NCBI GenBank assembly: GCA_027314025.1
Contig: DAHVCP010000045.1
Span: 1 to 35,686 of the forward strand
Reading direction: 5' to 3'
Length of the DNA stretch: 35,686 bases
From: Acidobacteriota bacterium
GTDB taxonomy: Bacteria > Acidobacteriota > Terriglobia > Terriglobales > SCQP01
This document shows positions 21,895 through 31,449 of this stretch, in pieces; position 1 is the stretch's first letter, and each line of letters starts with the position of its first letter. The translations under genes and the position numbers were made by a program. Under the pieces are notes generated by a model that ran no database searches, was not told the origin of the DNA, and worked only from the letters and a program-made list of their open reading frames with translations.

Positions 21895-24666
21895 TTATGC
21901 GCTCTCCATGATGCGGTGATAAATGGCGCGGAGGGATTGACTCGCGATGGCCACTTCCGCGCTGGGCCCGCCGGGATGCAAGCGCCGCTGCAACAGTCCG
22001 GCCAAGAGGCGGGGCAGCGCGGGCACGGCGGGCACGGTCAAGTCGCGCGGCGGTTTGCCGGTGAGCAGGCGGATCGCGTGATCGGCGGCGCGCAGCACCG
22101 TCACCGCGGCGGCGAGCTGCTCCCCGGCGCTGGCCGGCAGCGGCAAGGCGAGCAGCCGCTGCGCCAACGTGCCGGTGGGAAACGTGCCCGGCGTGGAGAG
22201 GGCGGAGACGGCGGTCAGGAAGTCGGCGTCGTAGTAGCCGCCAGGCGGGCTTTTGAAGCCTCCGCCACCGGCGGTTTCCTGCTCCAAGCGGCGGCGCATC
22301 GCAGCCAAGGGCGCGCGCACCGCGGCGGCATTGAAGCGCTGGCTGATGGCGCCGCGTAGGGCGGCCATGGCGGCTTGGTTGAGCCCGTCGTCGCCGGCCA
22401 GCGGCCGGGCCTTGAGGTAGCTGGCGGCTTCCCAGGGACTGGCGCGCTGGGCGAAGTAGGCGCCCAGCCCGTTGGGAGTGCGGGTCAGCTCCCCTTGCGT
22501 GCCCTCGGGGCGCAGCCGGGCGTCCACGGGAAACACCATTCCGTCGCCGGTGTAACTGGCCAGCAGGGTGATGACGCGCGTGGCCAGCCGCGCCGCGGAC
22601 GCATCGCCCGAAGCGGCGATGAACACCAAGTCGGCGTCGGAGAAAAGATCGAACTCGCCCAGCCCTAGCCGCCCCAGCGCGAGGATGCCGAGCGGCGGGG
22701 CATCGCCGCCGAGTTCCGCCTGGGCGGAGGCCAGGGCGGCGGAAACGGCAAACGCCGCCCGCTGGCTCATGCGGCGCAAAGCCGTGGCGACGGGCCGCGG
22801 CTGGGCGAGTTCCGCCGCCGCTTGCCGCCATACCGCGGCTTGATATTCGCGCCGCAGTTGGCGCATGGCCTCCGCCCCAGTCAGGCGGGCGGCGCCGAAG
22901 GGCGCGGGCGCCGGCGCGGGCAGCCAGGCGGTTTGGCGGTCATCGGGCCAGTCGTCCGCGGCGTTGAAGAGCCGGGCTTCGGCCGGGCGGAGAACCATCG
23001 CCTCGGCCAGAAAATCGCTTGCGTCCAGGGCCGCCGCCAAGCGCTCCCGCGCGGCAGCATCCAGGGATTCCAATACCTCTTTCCCGGCCGGATCGCGCTG
23101 GGCGGATTCCACCCAATGCCGCCAATGCCGCCGTCCCCGGGGGCCCAGCCCGGCGGGCGGCGCAGGCGGCGATTGTCCGGGCGGTTCGGGCGGGCGGAGG
23201 CGAAAGGCCTGCGCGTCCCCCTCGCCGGCGGCGGCGCCGGCGTCCTCCCAGTAGGCGGAGACCGCGGCCATCGCCGCTTGCAAGCGACGGTGCAGCGCGG
23301 CGACCGCCTCGGCATCGGCCGCGGGCGAGAGCGGCGTCGGTTCGCCGCCGCGCTGCCCGGCTTGGCTGCGGGCGATGCCCCGCGCCAGCGCGCGCAGCGC
23401 GCCGGCATCGGCCGGCAGGCGATGCGTTTGCTCGCCGAAGCGCAGTTGCAGGCGGTGCTCGATCTGCCGGAACAGCGTGTAGGCGCCGGCCAAGGTCTGC
23501 CAGGCGGGACCGCCCAGGCGGCCCTTGTCGTGCAGCCGTTGCAGCGCTTGCAGCGTATTGCCGACTTGGAGCCAGGGTTCCGCGCCGCCATGCGCCCGTT
23601 GCAGCATCTGCGCCATGAACTCCACGTCGCGGATGCCGCCGGGATCGCGCTTGACGTCGCAGCCGCCGCCGATGCGTCCCTGCTCGGCGTGGATGCGGGC
23701 CCGCGCCTCCCGGGCGCCGGCGATGGCCGCGGCGACGCCGCCGGCGGCAGGGTACACCAGTGGCGCGACGGCGGCCAGGAACTCGCGGCCCAGCGCGGCG
23801 TCCCCAGCGCAGAGGCGCGCTTTGATCAGCATCTGCCGTTCCCATTCCCGCGCGGGGCCGCGGTAATACGCCAGGCATGCCGCCAGCGGCAGCGCGATTT
23901 CACCTTCTCGTCCTCCGGGGCGCAGCCGCAGGTCTGCGCGGTAACAGGCGCCCTCGAGAGTGGGCTCGGAGACGTATGCCGTCAGCCGCTGGGCCATTTT
24001 GAGGAAGAACTCCCGGCTGGCCTCGCCTTGCGCGGTTTCCCCGGGGGCGGCGTAAACGAACAGCAAATCAATATCGGAGCTGTAATTCAGCTCGCCGCCG
24101 CCCAGCTTGCCCAATCCCAGCACCGCCATGCCGGTCACCTGCCGCCGCTGCCGGGCCGCGTGCATGGGCGTGCCGAAGCGCGTGACGCAGTCGTTCCAGG
24201 CCCAGGCATAGGCTTGGGCCAGGATGGCGTCGGCCAAGTTGGACAACTCCCAGGTGGTTTCCGCCAGGGATGCCAGGCCGAGCGAATCGCGCAGCACGAT
24301 GCGCAGGTATTCCCGGCGCTTGAAGCGGGTCAGGGCGAGCGACCGCTCGGGGCCGCGCGCGCCGCCCGCCAGGGCGGCTAAGTCCGCGGCGATTTCCTCG
24401 GGATGGCGGGGGCGGTCTTCATGCCGCGTCCGTTCCAGCCAATCCGCCAGCGTGGGGTCTTGGATCAAGCCCTCGCCCAAAAACCGGCTATCGCTAAAGA
24501 TGGCGAGCAACGGATGCAGGCGTTCCGGCTCGCGCCGCAGCGTCTCGGCGGCGGCGGGAGCGGCGGCCAGAAAGCGTTCCAATCCCTGGGCCGCGCCTTC
24601 CGGGTCGGCGACCCGCGCCAGCAACCGCGGCAAATGGGTTCCGGCGGGCGGGCCCAGCCGCGCCAT
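21895..24666 (-). CDS. glnE: Glutamine synthetase adenylyltransferase/adenylyl-removing enzyme
   Basis: A 923-residue bifunctional regulator of glutamine synthetase. Two nucleotidyltransferase domains are visible. The N-terminal one has LGKLGGGELNYSSDIDLLF with DPGGIRDVEFMAQ downstream, the arrangement of the deadenylylating half. The C-terminal one has ALGRLGLGEFDLFSDADLVF followed by VDARLRPEG, the adenylylating half. Total length is close to the usual ~945. A Pro/Gly/Ala-rich linker lies around residues 430-510. The ATG at 24666 is preferred; a TTG at 24708 would add 14 residues. Neither has a strong ribosome-binding site. It starts 46 bases after the frameshifted HEAT-like gene and ends 86 bases before aroC. 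No glnB or glnA is in view. Confidence 0.9.
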   Translation of the reverse strand: MARLGPPAGTHLPRLLARVADPEGAAQGLERFLAAAPAAAETLRREPERLHPLLAIFSDSRFLGEGLIQDPTLADWLERTRHEDRPRHPEEIAADLAALAGGARGPERSLALTRFKRREYLRIVLRDSLGLASLAETTWELSNLADAILAQAYAWAWNDCVTRFGTPMHAARQRRQVTGMAVLGLGKLGGGELNYSSDIDLLFVYAAPGETAQGEASREFFLKMAQRLTAYVSEPTLEGACYRADLRLRPGGREGEIALPLAACLAYYRGPAREWERQMLIKARLCAGDAALGREFLAAVAPLVYPAAGGVAAAIAGAREARARIHAEQGRIGGGCDVKRDPGGIRDVEFMAQMLQRAHGGAEPWLQVGNTLQALQRLHDKGRLGGPAWQTLAGAYTLFRQIEHRLQLRFGEQTHRLPADAGALRALARGIARSQAGQRGGEPTPLSPAADAEAVAALHRRLQAAMAAVSAYWEDAGAAAGEGDAQAFRLRPPEPPGQSPPAPPAGLGPRGRRHWRHWVESAQRDPAGKEVLESLDAAARERLAAALDASDFLAEAMVLRPAEARLFNAADDWPDDRQTAWLPAPAPAPFGAARLTGAEAMRQLRREYQAAVWRQAAAELAQPRPVATALRRMSQRAAFAVSAALASAQAELGGDAPPLGILALGRLGLGEFDLFSDADLVFIAASGDASAARLATRVITLLASYTGDGMVFPVDARLRPEGTQGELTRTPNGLGAYFAQRASPWEAASYLKARPLAGDDGLNQAAMAALRGAISQRFNAAAVRAPLAAMRRRLEQETAGGGGFKSPPGGYYDADFLTAVSALSTPGTFPTGTLAQRLLALPLPASAGEQLAAAVTVLRAADHAIRLLTGKPPRDLTVPAVPALPRLLAGLLQRRLHPGGPSAEVAIASQSLRAIYHRIMESA

Positions 24667-24712
24667 CACGGCGGCGGCGCTGCTTGGAGTTGGCGTTGAG
24701 GTGGGCAACCCT

Positions 24713-26073
24713 TCAGTGTAGCGGCGGGCGCGCCGCCGGGCTTTCGCTCGCCACGCTCCCGCCCCGGCCGCGTGGGTTGCGACGGAGCCGCCAAGGCGGG
24801 GCAGATCGATACTCCGCTCGTGCGGATGGCGCGGGACAGGGCCGGCGCGGCCGCGCCCCGGCTACCTGGTGAGCGGGGATCAGCCCGCTGTTTTGGGCCC
24901 ACCACCGCTTCCAGAACTGGACGTAATATTGGAGGTGCTTGCGCACGTTGCTCGCCCCGATCGTCCAGTGGAGGAAAGTCGCCTTCGTTCGGAACGGCCC
25001 CTGCCGGTTGATATGGAGACCTGCGGGCCCTTTCGACAGGTCGAGCGGCGGGGCCGCGTTGGCAAAGCTTGCGATACCGCCGACCGCCCAGGACTGAAGA
25101 TCGGGGTTCAGACTGCTGAGCAGCGGCGCCAGGAACCGGATCGCCGCTGGGCTATGGTCGTCGGCGAGTGCGCGCGCGGCGCCCAGCTGGACGGCCAAGG
25201 GCGCGCCCGGCGCGTCGAGGATCGCGCCTAGCGCAGTGACGGCGGCGGGGCTGGGGAGCGAGATCGAGGCCAGCGAAATTTGCAAAATCGAGCCGGCCGT
25301 GGGATCGCCGTACCGCACCTCGACCTGTTTCCCATCTAGGATCCGGGTCGCGGGCATCGGCGTGGCCGACAATTGGCTGACGTTGGCGGCCAGCGTGGCC
25401 AGCGCCGTCGCGTCGCCCATTCGCACTAGCCCTAGCAGGCCCCACAGGTGCTCGGTCGCCGCCGGACTGGCCGCCAGCGCCTCATAGATGGTGTGCATCG
25501 CACCCGGCGAGGCGCCGTCGAGCAGCAGGGGAAAGTCTAAAAGCGCCGCCGGCTGGGTGCCTCCGCTGGCGTCAAAGGACCATGCCAGCAGATAGGCGAG
25601 TTGGTCGGCTGGGGATGCGCCCGGGGGCGCGGTCCACTGCGGAGGGGGGCCCCTTGCGGCACCGCGTACGACTGCCGTAGCGGGTTGCAGGCCTGGTCCT
25701 TCGGCTCCGGGCCGAATTGATAGACGCCGTCCTTCTCGGGCGTGAAAAACCAAACACCGTACGCCGAGCCGACGCGCTCGCTGGTGTAATTGCCGCAAAA
25801 CGGGCCGGGGACCGGCCGATTGACCAGCACCGTCGTGCCGGCGTAGGCCGGGCCCTTTAGGACCCTGTCAATGTCTAGCGAGAACGGGGCGCCCGCGGTG
25901 CCCGTCGAGTTCAACCGGCCCGTCACGATGACCGGATCCCGCATTGCGAGATAGCCCACCCCGGGCATGCCCTCCCCGCCGCTGATTGCGTAGCCTCGCG
26001 GGTGGCTGGTGGCGAGGGCTGGCACGGCGAGGGCCGCGACGATCACAAGGCAAACCGGAAGAGCGTTTCGCAT
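24713..26073 (-). pseudogene. Secreted HEAT-like repeat protein, frameshifted at a G6/C4 tract
   Basis: The gene opens at the ATG at 26073 with GAGG just upstream and encodes a signal peptide (MRNALPVCLVIVAALAVPALA). About 120 residues follow in this frame, including GMPGVGYLAMRDPVIVTG and YGVWFFTPEKDGVYQFG. Coding then jumps to another frame: the first frame turns into arginine-rich sequence after SYAVPQGAP, while the second frame becomes sensible from PPQWTAPPGASPADQL. The switch lies at the run of six G and four C at 25644-25653 (plus strand); one extra base there would restore a single ~450-residue reading frame. The second part has helical HEAT-like repeats (AVTALGAILDAPGAPLAVQL, FLAPLLSSLNPDLQSWAVGG) and ends FWKRWWAQNSGLIP plus an Arg/Pro-rich tail. 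Mutation, sequencing error or slippage cannot be told apart here. Confidence 0.65.
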
Positions 26074-26508
26074 CGAGACCTCGTATGGCCCACGCCGCAC
26101 TGCGACTCGCTGGTCCACGCCATGGTCACGGAGGTGCTCCTGGTCAATATCCATGACGGCGGCATAGCCGTTTATCAGCACCAGCCGCTTTCCATCGTAG
26201 ATCAGGGTCTGGCGCAGTGGATTCTGCGGATTTTGCGGAGTCGGGGTGCAGGGCGGGCAGTCCTCCCTCACCATGTCGACAAAATCCGCGTTCTGCTGGT
26301 TCGTCCAGCTGTTAGGAACCGGGGACGGCCAGTTTTCCCCCGCATAGTCCGCGACGAACCCTGTCGGGAACTCCTCGCCCATCGGGATGCTGGCAACCGG
26401 CGTTCCACAGGGGTCCGCAGCGACCATCCAGTTGTAGGAGATGTAGCCGCTCCCCGAAGGGTAGTTCTGGCTGATGGTGTAGGGCGCGTTGGGCGGGGCC
26501 GCGTTCAC
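26074..26508 (-). other. Coding-like open frame without its own stop (possible gene fragment)
   Basis: Between the end of the large propeller gene and the HEAT-like gene one minus-strand frame has believable protein composition and GC-rich third codon positions, for example NYPSGSGYISYNWMVAADPC, PTGFVADYAGENWPSPVPN and RQTLIYDGKRLVLINGYAAV. It has no stop before the signal peptide of the next gene, and its beginning coincides with the propeller gene stop codon. A GTG at 26508 is the only start candidate and has no ribosome-binding site. It could be the remnant of a broken gene or a secreted domain that once belonged to a neighbour. I do not recognise the family. Confidence 0.4.
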
Positions 26509-26519
26509 CAGCGGGCGGG

Positions 26520-29500
26520 CTAGTTGACCTGGAGGGTAATGGCGGCTTGGCCGGTGATCTTGCCGGAGGCGGCGGTGACGGTCACGGTGTAGGTGCCGGC
26601 AGGGGTTCCGCCGCTGGCGGCCTTGGCCGCGGGCGGGTCGGGAGGCGCGGCGCCGCCGCCGCAGCCGGCCAGCAGCGCCAGGCAGAGCAGCCCAGCGGCG
26701 GCCCACATGCGGCCGCGCCGTGGTGGCGCCTGCGCCGGCGCCCGGCGCCACGCCATCCCAGCGGCGGCAAGAAGGCACAGGGCAACCCAGAGCCAAGGTG
26801 GCAGCGGGCCGCCCGGGAACGGAGGCAGGGAACTGTTGGTCGTGGTGCTGATGACCAGCGTGCTATTGACCGCTCCGCCCGAACTGGTGGCGCTGGCAGG
26901 CGAGAATGCGCAAGCCGACTCCGCCGGCAGGCCGGAGCAGCTCAACGCCACCAATCCAGTCAAGCCGCCGCCCGGCGTCACCGTAATCGCGGCCTGCCCG
27001 CTCCCGCCCGGCGAGACGGCAAGCGACGTGGGCGCCGCGGCGACCGCCAGCGCCGCCGGCGCCACCGTGATGCTGGCCGTCGCGGTATGGCTTTGCTGGT
27101 CAGTGGTATCGTCGCCCAGGATCGCGATCTGCTGCGGGCCGGGCGCCAGCGTGCCGGCGGCGATGGTCACGACGGCGGTTTGGCCCGGCGCAATTGACGC
27201 AGGGCTGACGGTGCAGCCGCTCGCGGGCTGGGGACAGGTCAACGCGATTTGCGCATAGGCTCCATTGATGGCGGTGGCGGCGGCGGTGAGCGTGAAGGCG
27301 GAGTCCTGATCGGCTTGCGGCGCCGAAGGCGTCAGCGTGAGGGAGAAATCGGGCGGCAAGATGGTGATGGTGGCCGCGGCGCTGATCGGCGCGCCGTTGA
27401 ACTGGCCTTGCACGTTGACGATGTTGGCGCCGACGGCGGCGGAGCCGTAGGACACGCTGACCTGCGCGCTCTGTCCGGGCGTCAGCGAACTGGGCGCGAC
27501 GTTGCAGCCCGTGACCGGCGCCACGCAGCGAAGCTGCGTGATCTGTGCCGTCGTGCCTCCGGAAATGGCGGTGCTGGCGAGGGTCAGCACGGTGGTCGTG
27601 GCGACGTCGGCATTGCTGCTGGCGGGGGAAAGGGTCAGCGTGGTTTGGGGCGGAGGCAGCGCGGTTTCGGTGTAGCTGGCCGGCGGCAGGCTGAGCGTGG
27701 CGCCGGCAGCGGTGAGCGTGACCGTGCCCGGTGCGGCGGGCAGCGTGTACGTTGCGCTGGCTTCGCCTTGCGCGTTGGTGGTCAGGGCCAGCGTTTCGCC
27801 CGTCTGACCAGCGGCGGAAAAGCTGCCGCCCGCGTTGTTGTCACCGAAGGTGAGGTTGACGCCGCTGACGGGATTGCCGTTCGTGTCTTCCACTTCCGCG
27901 ATGATCGGCTGCGCCAGGGTTGTATCGGCCGTTCCGCTTTGGTTGCCGCCGCCGAAGGCGACGATCTGGGACGGCATGGCGGCGATGGCGGCGAGGCTGA
28001 ACGTGGCGCCGCCGCCGACGGCGCAGGCCCCGCTTGCCGTGGCTGGGCAGGCGGTGATCGCAATGGTTCCCGTGGCTGCGGGCAATGTGATGTTGTTGGT
28101 GCTGGTGCTCTGGCCTTGGCTGTTGAGGCTGGCGGTAGTGGTGGCGGCGAAAAGCGTGCCCGCGGATGTGGTCCAATCGAGCGTGGCCGGCGCCGGCGCG
28201 CCAAACGCATTGACCACGCTCCCCGTGACGGTAACCTGCGTGCCGACCGTGGCCGAGCCGGGTCCCGCCAGCGTCACGTTTTCCGCCGCGGGTTGCAGTT
28301 GCAGGCTCCAGGCGCCGCGGCCGTTGGTGGCGGCCAAGAGCTGGCGGTCGTTCGCGTCCACGCTCAAGGCGGTTACGGGAACCTGGGGCAGCGCCGTACC
28401 CAATTGGTACCAAGTCTGCCCGCTATTGGCGCTAGCCAATACGCCGCCGCCGGCCGGGGCGGCATAAATCGTGTTCGCGTCCACGGGGTCAATGGCCACG
28501 GCGCTGACCGGCTGGCTGGGCACAGCGGTGATCGCCGACCAATTCGACCCTGAGTCCGTGGAGAGATAGAGAAAATTCGCCGGCGGCGTGCCGGAACCTG
28601 GGCCTAGTCCAGCGACGGTCGTATTGCCGGCGGCGGCGACGGCGGCGACCGGGACGCCGGCTACCGGGCCGTTTTGCCATGTGCCGCTGCCGGCATAAAA
28701 CAGCACCTGCCCGCTGGCGCTGCCCGCCGCCAGTGCCGGGGATGCGCCGCTGCCGCTGGCGGACAACGCGGTCACGGCGCCGGTGGCGGGTGCGGCCAGT
28801 TGGGTCCAGGTGTCGCCGCCATCCGCCGTGGACCATAGCTGGCTGCCGGCGGCGTAATATCCCACCTCGCTGTCATTGGGAATGACCGCCAATAATGGCG
28901 CCGCGCCTACCGGCGGCGTCGCCGGGCAGGTGGCACAGGGCTGAAAACTGGCGCCCCCATTGCTGCTGACCTGGATGGCGCTGCTCTGCGGCGGGGCGGC
29001 GTAGACCGTTGCGGGGTTGGCGCTGTCGCTGGGGGCGGCGGCGACCGCCCCACCCGCGCTGGCGGCGAGCGCGGTGGTCCAGACACCGCTTTCGTCACTG
29101 GCGATTCCGCCCTGAAGCGCGCTGACCCAGAGTTGATTCAGTAGGTTCGTGGCTGCAACCGAAGTGAGTTGAAGCGCCGGCGGGCTGCCGATATTGTTGG
29201 ACCAAATGCAGGGGCTGCCGCTGGCGCAGGTGTACCGCCAAAGGCCGTTGCCGGCGCCGGCAATGAAAAGACCCGAGGCAGCATCCGCAACCAAGGCGTG
29301 CACGGCGCCGACAATGCCGGTCGCCTGCTGCCAGGAGGCGCCGCCTTTCGGCCATTCCCACAATCCCGCGCCGCCCAGCCACAGATTGCCGTTCGCATCG
29401 AAGCCGATCGCCACCGGCGCCGCCGCCGCGCTCGTGTCGCCGGATGGGCAGTCACTGTCGGCGGTGGTCAAGGGCAAAAAGGGCTGCACGCCGCCGGGGC

Positions 29501-30356
29501 TGGCCTCGACCGCCAAGCACTGGCCGCTGCCGTCCAGCGCCACGGCGACAGCCTCCGCGCTGCTGACGGCCAATTCGATCACTTGGGTTGCCGGCGGCCA
29601 ACTTCCGCCGACCAGCGTCGGGGCCGGGACGGTGGTCGTGGAGGCGCTCCAATCGGACCAGTTATAGACGTTCGCACCAACGCTGGCCCACACTTGCGTC
29701 CCGCCGCCCAGGCGGACGATGCTGGCCGCCGCCCCCACCGACGGCGCGGACGACCATTGCGGCGACACCGCCGACCAGTCGGCGGTCCACCATACCCCCG
29801 CGTGCGCCGGGCCTAGCACTGTGACCGCGACCGCCGGCGACAAGCCGGCGTCAATCGCGGTGATTGTTTCGCCGGCAAACGGGCCGATCTGCTGCCAGGT
29901 AACCCCGCCGTCACTGCTGGCGAGCAGGCCGACCGCGCCGCTGCCCGGATGGTTCAAGCTGCCGGTGCCGGCATAGAGCGTGCCATCCGCGCCAACCGCC
30001 AGGGCGTTGACGGTAAACGCGGGCAGGCCCAACTGCGCCACCGCCGCGTCGCTGATCGAGGTCCAGGTGCCGCCGCCAGTGCTTTGCCAGATGCCGCCCC
30101 AACCTGTGGCCGCGTACACGGTGACGCCGGTCGGAGAGACGGCCAGCGCGGTGACATTGCCGCCGACGGCGCCGATCTGGTCCAATCCGTCAGCAATCGT
30201 TGCCGGCCCGAGGAAATGCCAGGCCGGACCGGCGGTGGGGAATTGCGTTGCCGGCGATTGCGCCCGCGCGGCGAGCAGCAGGGCGGAGAATAGGCCCGCC
30301 AGACACCCGACCCACAATGGGAAACGACGTAGGGAACCCGGGATCAACACAGCCAC
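26520..30356 (-). CDS. Large secreted Asp-box beta-propeller and Ig-like domain protein
   Basis: About 1278 residues. A signal peptide (residues about 9-33, ending AARAQ) follows the GTG at 30356; GGAG 10 bases upstream supports it, while a longer open frame to 30548 has no such signal. The first ~700 residues are sortilin/BNR-type propeller blades with Asp-box motifs such as SSDGGVTW (147-154), STADGGDTW, STDSGSNW and SANSGQTW. Then come bacterial Ig-like (Big_1-type) domains with EVEDTNGNPVSGVNLTFGD, and repeated TLSPASSNADVATTT-like modules. Near the C-terminus two hydrophobic helices (about 1188-1202 and 1217-1231) are followed by AGCGGG and a final strand pair GTYTVTVTAASG. This C-terminal design recurs in acidobacterial surface proteins and suggests cell-surface anchoring. 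Ligand unknown; likely adhesion or carbohydrate binding. Confidence 0.82.
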   Translation of the reverse strand: MAVLIPGSLRRFPLWVGCLAGLFSALLLAARAQSPATQFPTAGPAWHFLGPATIADGLDQIGAVGGNVTALAVSPTGVTVYAATGWGGIWQSTGGGTWTSISDAAVAQLGLPAFTVNALAVGADGTLYAGTGSLNHPGSGAVGLLASSDGGVTWQQIGPFAGETITAIDAGLSPAVAVTVLGPAHAGVWWTADWSAVSPQWSSAPSVGAAASIVRLGGGTQVWASVGANVYNWSDWSASTTTVPAPTLVGGSWPPATQVIELAVSSAEAVAVALDGSGQCLAVEASPGGVQPFLPLTTADSDCPSGDTSAAAAPVAIGFDANGNLWLGGAGLWEWPKGGASWQQATGIVGAVHALVADAASGLFIAGAGNGLWRYTCASGSPCIWSNNIGSPPALQLTSVAATNLLNQLWVSALQGGIASDESGVWTTALAASAGGAVAAAPSDSANPATVYAAPPQSSAIQVSSNGGASFQPCATCPATPPVGAAPLLAVIPNDSEVGYYAAGSQLWSTADGGDTWTQLAAPATGAVTALSASGSGASPALAAGSASGQVLFYAGSGTWQNGPVAGVPVAAVAAAGNTTVAGLGPGSGTPPANFLYLSTDSGSNWSAITAVPSQPVSAVAIDPVDANTIYAAPAGGGVLASANSGQTWYQLGTALPQVPVTALSVDANDRQLLAATNGRGAWSLQLQPAAENVTLAGPGSATVGTQVTVTGSVVNAFGAPAPATLDWTTSAGTLFAATTTASLNSQGQSTSTNNITLPAATGTIAITACPATASGACAVGGGATFSLAAIAAMPSQIVAFGGGNQSGTADTTLAQPIIAEVEDTNGNPVSGVNLTFGDNNAGGSFSAAGQTGETLALTTNAQGEASATYTLPAAPGTVTLTAAGATLSLPPASYTETALPPPQTTLTLSPASSNADVATTTVLTLASTAISGGTTAQITQLRCVAPVTGCNVAPSSLTPGQSAQVSVSYGSAAVGANIVNVQGQFNGAPISAAATITILPPDFSLTLTPSAPQADQDSAFTLTAAATAINGAYAQIALTCPQPASGCTVSPASIAPGQTAVVTIAAGTLAPGPQQIAILGDDTTDQQSHTATASITVAPAALAVAAAPTSLAVSPGGSGQAAITVTPGGGLTGLVALSCSGLPAESACAFSPASATSSGGAVNSTLVISTTTNSSLPPFPGGPLPPWLWVALCLLAAAGMAWRRAPAQAPPRRGRMWAAAGLLCLALLAGCGGGAAPPDPPAAKAASGGTPAGTYTVTVTAASGKITGQAAITLQVN

Positions 30357-30744
30357 CAAAGCAGCACTCCGGTGATCCAGGTTGCCTGCGATCCATGCGA
30401 ATGCCCATCCCCATTCACGGGGACGGAACGCCGATTTTCCCGCTCTGGTCCACAATCCAGGTGCATCGGCGGCGCAACCGCGGGCCCCGGTGCATTCTTG
30501 CGGGAGCGAGGGGAGAGAAGTTGCGGTTCGCGGGGCCGCGCCCATCAAGGATTTCCGCCCGCGAAGCCGTCCCGGCAGCCCTAATTTGGCGCCATAAATG
30601 AAGCAGGCCCGCCGAGGGGAAGGCGGGCCCGCAAGATCTGACGTGTGAGGTCAGATTCGTCAGTAGCGCCATCATAGACCCGATCCCGCCGGGTCTGTCA
30701 AGAATCACCTTGGGCCCAAAATCCCTAAACTGAAGATCACTGCA
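30357..30744. repeat. Divergent intergenic region with three consecutive hairpins
   Basis: This 388-base gap lies between the divergent propeller gene and rsmD. Three perfect stem-loops follow each other. GGCCCGCC at 30606-30613 pairs with GGCGGGCC at 30622-30629. ATCTGAC at 30636-30642 pairs with GTCAGAT at 30650-30656. AGACCCG at 30676-30682 pairs with CGGGTCT at 30690-30696. A 10-base palindrome TTGGGCCCAA follows at 30710-30719. They would lie in the 5' leader of rsmD if transcription starts upstream. No gene is supported in the gap. Confidence 0.5.
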
Positions 30745-31329
30745 ATGCGCGTGATCGCCGGACAGTTTCGCGGCCGTACGCTTCTCGCTCCGCCCGGGTT
30801 GCGGCTGCGGCCCACCAGCGACGCGCTGCGGGAAACCCTGTTCAATATCTTGGCGGCGAAGGTCCCGGGAGCGGTGTTCGTGGATGCCTGCGCCGGCACC
30901 GGGGCAGTGGGCATCGAAGCCCTCAGCCGCGGCGCCGCCGAGGCGGTATTCGTCGAGCCGTCGCGTCCCGCCCTGGACGCGTTGCGCGCCAATTTAAGCC
31001 GCCTCCCAGCGGCGCCGGCGAAGATCATCGCCCGGCCGATGCCGGGCGCCTTGGCGCGGCTGGCGCGTCCCGCCGACGTGCTGTTTCTGGATCCGCCCTA
31101 TGCCGCCGCGGAGATATATGAAGCGTCCCTGGCGGCGCTAGGCATGGAGCGGACGCCGGACGTGTTGCAGCCGGAAGCGTGGGTGGTCGCCGAGCATGCG
31201 CGGCGGCGGGAACTGGCCGCGGCCTATGGCCGCCTGCACCGCTTTCGCGTGGTGACGCAGGGCGACAGCCAGCTCAGCTTTTACGCAATCGCGGCGGCGG
31301 CGTTTGTCAATAGGGCGGAGAAAAAATAA
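30745..31329 (+). CDS. rsmD: 16S rRNA (guanine(966)-N(2))-methyltransferase
   Basis: A 194-residue SAM-dependent enzyme that methylates G966 of 16S rRNA in the assembling 30S subunit. The N-terminus MRVIAGQFRGRTL and RPTSDALRETLFNIL are hallmarks of RsmD. The SAM-binding loop is DACAGTGAVGIEALSRGA (residues 48-64) and the catalytic motif is DPPY at 116-119. Length is typical. Downstream of the stop a nine-T run begins near 31350 and could take part in termination, with only a weak 5-bp stem before it. No coaD follows, although that is a frequent neighbour elsewhere. Confidence 0.93.
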   Translation: MRVIAGQFRGRTLLAPPGLRLRPTSDALRETLFNILAAKVPGAVFVDACAGTGAVGIEALSRGAAEAVFVEPSRPALDALRANLSRLPAAPAKIIARPMPGALARLARPADVLFLDPPYAAAEIYEASLAALGMERTPDVLQPEAWVVAEHARRRELAAAYGRLHRFRVVTQGDSQLSFYAIAAAAFVNRAEKK

Positions 31330-31449
31330 TGTGTCCGCGGGATCGTTGTTTTTTTTTCGCCGCCGGTGTATCCAATGAGTCTGGACCCTGAATCCGGGTG
31401 CACCCGCGGACCATCGAATCGAAAGCAGAGATCAGAAGGTTTGGTCACG

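Noticed and set aside
27249-28553. 434-residue plus-strand open frame inside the propeller gene
   Set aside because: Gly/Arg-rich antisense shadow of the Ig-like repeats; no start signal.
30357-30548. N-terminal extension of the propeller protein
   Set aside because: The 64 extra residues would precede the signal peptide and bury it; GTG at 30356 with GGAG upstream explains export better.
31343-31360. Strong Rho-independent terminator after rsmD
   Set aside because: A nine-T run is present, but the stem before it is only about 5 bp with a large loop.
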